From NCBI RefSeq assembly GCF_000003605.2, contig NW_003121383.1, positions 1 to 37,687 of the forward strand: a stretch of 37,687 bases of DNA, in the 5' to 3' direction. A program made the translations under genes and the position numbers. Origin of the DNA: Saccoglossus kowalevskii. Its lineage: Eukaryota > Hemichordata > Enteropneusta > Harrimaniidae. Under the pieces are notes generated by a model. That model was not told the origin of the DNA. It ran no database searches and worked only from the letters and a program-made list of their open reading frames with translations. Positions 35,974-37,687 of this stretch are shown one piece after another. How positions within the stretch are numbered: position 1 is the first letter of the stretch; every line of letters begins with the position of its first letter.

Positions 35974-37135
35974 GACAGAATTCTAATGGAATTACAACAA
36001 CTGTATACACATACAAGTGTTCACTGTGAGAGTTGGGGGAATTCTAATGGAATTACAACAACTGTATACGCATACAAGTGTTCACTGTGAGAGTTGGCAG
36101 AATTCTAATGGAATTACAACAACTGTATACGCATATATACAAGTGTTCACTGTGAGAGTTGGGAGAATTCTAATGGAATTACAACAACTGTATACGCATA
36201 CAAGTGTTCACTGTGAGAGTTGGCGGATTTCTAATGGAATTACAACAACTGTATACGCATACAAGTGTTCACTGTGAGAGTTGGCGGAATTCTAATGGAA
36301 TTACAACAACTGTATACACATACAAGTGTTCACTGTGAGAGTTGACAGAATTCTAATGGAATTACAACAACTGTATACGCATACAAGTGTTCACTGTGAG
36401 AGTTGGGGAATTCTATTGAAATTACAACAACTGTATATGCATACAAGTGTTCACTGTGAGAGTTGGGAGAATTCTAATGGAATTACAACAACTGTATTCG
36501 CATACAAGTGTTCACTGTGAGAGTTGGCGGAATTCTAATGGAATTACAACAACTGTTTATGCATACAAGTGTTCACTGTGAGAGTCGGCAGAATTCTAAT
36601 GGAATTACAACAACTGTATACACATACAAGTGTTCACTGTGAGAGTTGGGGGATTTCTAATGGAATTACAACAACTGTATACGCATACAAGTGTTCACTG
36701 TGAGAGTTGGCAGAATTCTAATGGAATTACAACAACTGTATACACATACAAGTGTTCACTGTGAGAGTTGGCGGAATTCTAATGGAATTACAACAACTGT
36801 ATACACATACAAGTGTTCACTGTGAGAGTTGGGAGAATTCTAATGGAATTACAACAACTGTATACGCATACAAGTGTTCACTGTGAGAGTTGGCGGATTT
36901 CTAATGGAATTACAACAACTGTATACGCATACAAGTGTTCACTGTGAGAGTTGGCAGAATTCTAATGGAATAACAACAACTGTATACGCATACAAGTGTT
37001 CACTGTGAGAGTTGGGAGATTTCTAATGGAATTACAACAACTGTATACGCATACAATTGTTCACTGTGAGAGTTGGCAGAATTCTAATGGAATAACAACA
37101 ACTGTATATGCATACAAGTGTTCAATGTGAGAGTT
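35974..37135. repeat. 1162-bp block (slots 9-27), twin of 33410-34571
   Basis: Same nineteen monomers as the upstream block. Differences seen: the 65-bp monomer has a CA head (36096) where the twin has CG; the GA monomer at 36465 reads tattcgc for tatacgc; the last monomer ends ttcaatg instead of ttcactg. Confidence 0.93.
36096..36160. repeat. 65-bp monomer with 4-bp TATA-type insertion, CA head
   Basis: Carries gcatatatacaag like the other three, but its head is ggcagaattc, a CpG-to-CpA change relative to them. Confidence 0.92.
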
Positions 37136-37687
37136 GGGAGAATTCTAATGGAATTACAACAACTGTATACGCATACAAGTGTTCACTATGAGAGTTGGCG
37201 GAATTCTAATGAAATTACAACAACTGTATATGCATACAAGTGTTCACTGTGAGAGTTGGCGGAATTCTAATGGAATTACAACAACTGTATATGCATACAA
37301 GTGTTTACTGTGAGAGTTGACAGAATTCTAATGGAATTACAACAACTGTATACACATACAAGTGTTCACTGTGAGAGTTGGGGGAATTCTAATGGAATTA
37401 CAACAACTGTATACGCATACAAGTGTTCACTGTGAGAGTTGGCGGAATTCTAATGGAATTACAACAACTGTATACACATACAAGTGTTCACTGTGAGAGT
37501 TGGCGGAATTCTAATGAAATTACAACAACTGTATATGCATACAAGTGTTCACTGTGAGAGTTGGCGGAATTCTAATGGAATTACAACAACTGTATATGCA
37601 TACAAGTGTTTACTGTGAGAGTTGACAGAATTCTAATGGAATAACAACAACTATATACACATACAATTGTTCACTGTGAGAGTTGGC
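37136..37687. repeat. Array tail running off the window
   Basis: GA with ctatgag, CG-k, CG with tttac, AC-A, GG, CG-A, CG-k, CG with tttac, AC-o with ctatatac and caattg (37624), then three bases of the next monomer. 37258-37684 parallels 20548-20974 apart from the first head and the last centre. The ctatgag tail is shared with 27250-27310. There is no sign of the array ending. Confidence 0.88.

Larger units (their letters stand above)
1..37687. repeat. 61-bp tandem satellite array, 618 monomers, runs off both ends
   Basis: Every part of the window is the same ~61-bp unit, head to tail and in one orientation. Each unit runs from a GG-starting head with GAATTC or GATTTC, through a TAATGGAATT-like core, ACAACAACTG, a TATACGCATAC-like centre, and a CAAGTGTTCACTGTGAGAGTT-like tail. 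Most variation is at a few fixed sites. Length variants are twenty-one 60-bp monomers (starts 1953, 2196, 4450, 6462, 6705, 9449, 16284, 16527, 17502, 17806, 20123, 20366, 21951, 22194, 23596, 26033, 26276, 26824, 33841, 35853, 36405), five 59-bp, four 65-bp and one 62-bp. With these, 618 monomers plus 3 bases account for every base, so no foreign insertion of any size is present. The first monomer lacks its first G at the window edge and carries an extra T (ttctta). No gene is supported: 61 is not a multiple of three, TAA and TGA recur in each monomer, and the longest open frames start at GTG. Both ends are still inside the array, so its full size is unknown. Confidence 0.98.

Noticed and set aside
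1874-36520. Open frames of 64-86 codons recurring along the + strand with similar peptides
   Set aside because: They all begin at GTG, not ATG, and are the satellite read in successive frames. A normal run gives 44 codons (135 bp with the stop); a 60-, 59- or 65-bp monomer shifts the frame so that one or two stops are skipped, giving exactly 195, 255 or 261 bp. No ribosome-binding site, unique sequence or coding constraint is seen.
1-37687. A 34-codon ATG frame starting in the core of most monomers
   Set aside because: It arises because ATG and TGA lie at fixed places in each unit and one monomer crossing shifts the frame. It is destroyed in every o monomer (ATG GAA TAA), and neighbouring monomers overlap it, as expected by chance in a tandem repeat.
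1-37687. CRISPR array (the period of about 61 bp fits repeat plus spacer)
   Set aside because: The whole 61 bp is conserved, with only point variants at fixed sites. There are no unique spacers, leader or cas genes.
1-37687. Gene for a long tandem-repeat protein
   Set aside because: 61 is not a multiple of three, and TAA (core) and TGA (tail) occur in nearly every monomer; the minus strand also has TGA, TAA and TAG per monomer.
1-37687. Human-type satellite II/III (GGAAT) or telomeric repeat
   Set aside because: aatggaatt occurs once per 61 bp, not as a 5-bp tandem. No TTAGGG or TTAGG tandem is present.
1-37687. CENP-B box
   Set aside because: The required TTCG...CGGG core is not found in any monomer type; TTCG does not occur in the unit.
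1-37687. Transposon, LTR, origin or integration site within the array
   Set aside because: Length accounting leaves no unexplained bases, and no inverted terminal repeats, transposase frames or target duplications are visible.

Overview
The whole window is one uninterrupted tandem satellite array. A monomer of about 61 bp repeats head to tail, in one orientation, from the first base to the last, and I see no gene, RNA gene, mobile element or unique flanking sequence. Hand accounting closes exactly: 618 monomers x 61 bp, minus 21 (twenty-one 60-bp monomers), minus 10 (five 59-bp), plus 16 (four 65-bp), plus 1 (one 62-bp), plus the 3 opening bases of monomer 619, equals 37,687. GC is about 39% by count of one typical monomer. 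This looks like eukaryotic satellite heterochromatin (centromeric, pericentromeric, subtelomeric or accessory-chromosome type). I cannot name the taxon, and nothing suggests a prokaryote.

Notation used below. A monomer starts at the GG after AGAGTT. Heads: CG = ggcggaattc, CA = ggcagaattc, GA = gggagaattc, GG = gggggaattc, AC = gacagaattc; a trailing t (CGt, GAt, GGt) means gatttc replaces gaattc. Core: n = taatggaattac, k = taatgaaattac, o = taatggaataac. Centre: C = tatacgc, T = tatatgc, A = tatacac. Rarer private marks: attaaaac, a tttt head (gaatttt), ttcaatg, tttac, caattg, catgtg, tattgaaatt, tttatgc, ctatatac, gaggatt, ccaatgg, and a preceding tcgg.

The order of variants is not random. 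The same strings of variant monomers recur in the same order, and they chain into a cycle of about 50-55 monomers (about 3.1-3.4 kb) that returns to its start: a cryptic, heavily scrambled higher-order repeat (HOR). The best copy is 22620-26457. Elsewhere the cycle is cut by deletions, local tandem duplications (about 183 to 915 bp) and homogenised GG-head runs. Long copies with nearly the same variant pattern lie far apart: 11825-12798 with 24083-25056; 33410-34571 with 35974-37135; 19696-20425 with 25606-26335 and 1526-2255; 14511-15059 with 29201-29749; 13413-14022 with 32678-33287.

Layout: 1-793 slots 26-28 joined to 54-5; 794-1525 six-mer duplication; 1526-2316 Q module; 2317-3900 P module; 3901-4631 GG run; 4632-5973 shortened cycle; 5974-6947 GG run; 6948-8045 fifteen-mer duplication; 8046-9387 mixed; 9388-10970 P module and partial duplicate; 10971-11824 GG run; 11825-12798 P-tail module; 12799-14510 repeated slot 41-46 units; 14511-16830 short cycle; 16831-19695 scrambled; 19696-22619 two Q modules and links; 22620-26457 best full cycle; 26458-29200 P module and mixed; 29201-33409 mixed with recurring blocks; 33410-37135 paired 1.16-kb blocks; 37136-37687 tail running off the window. 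Open frames of 64-86 codons exist but are by-products of monomers whose length is not a multiple of three.
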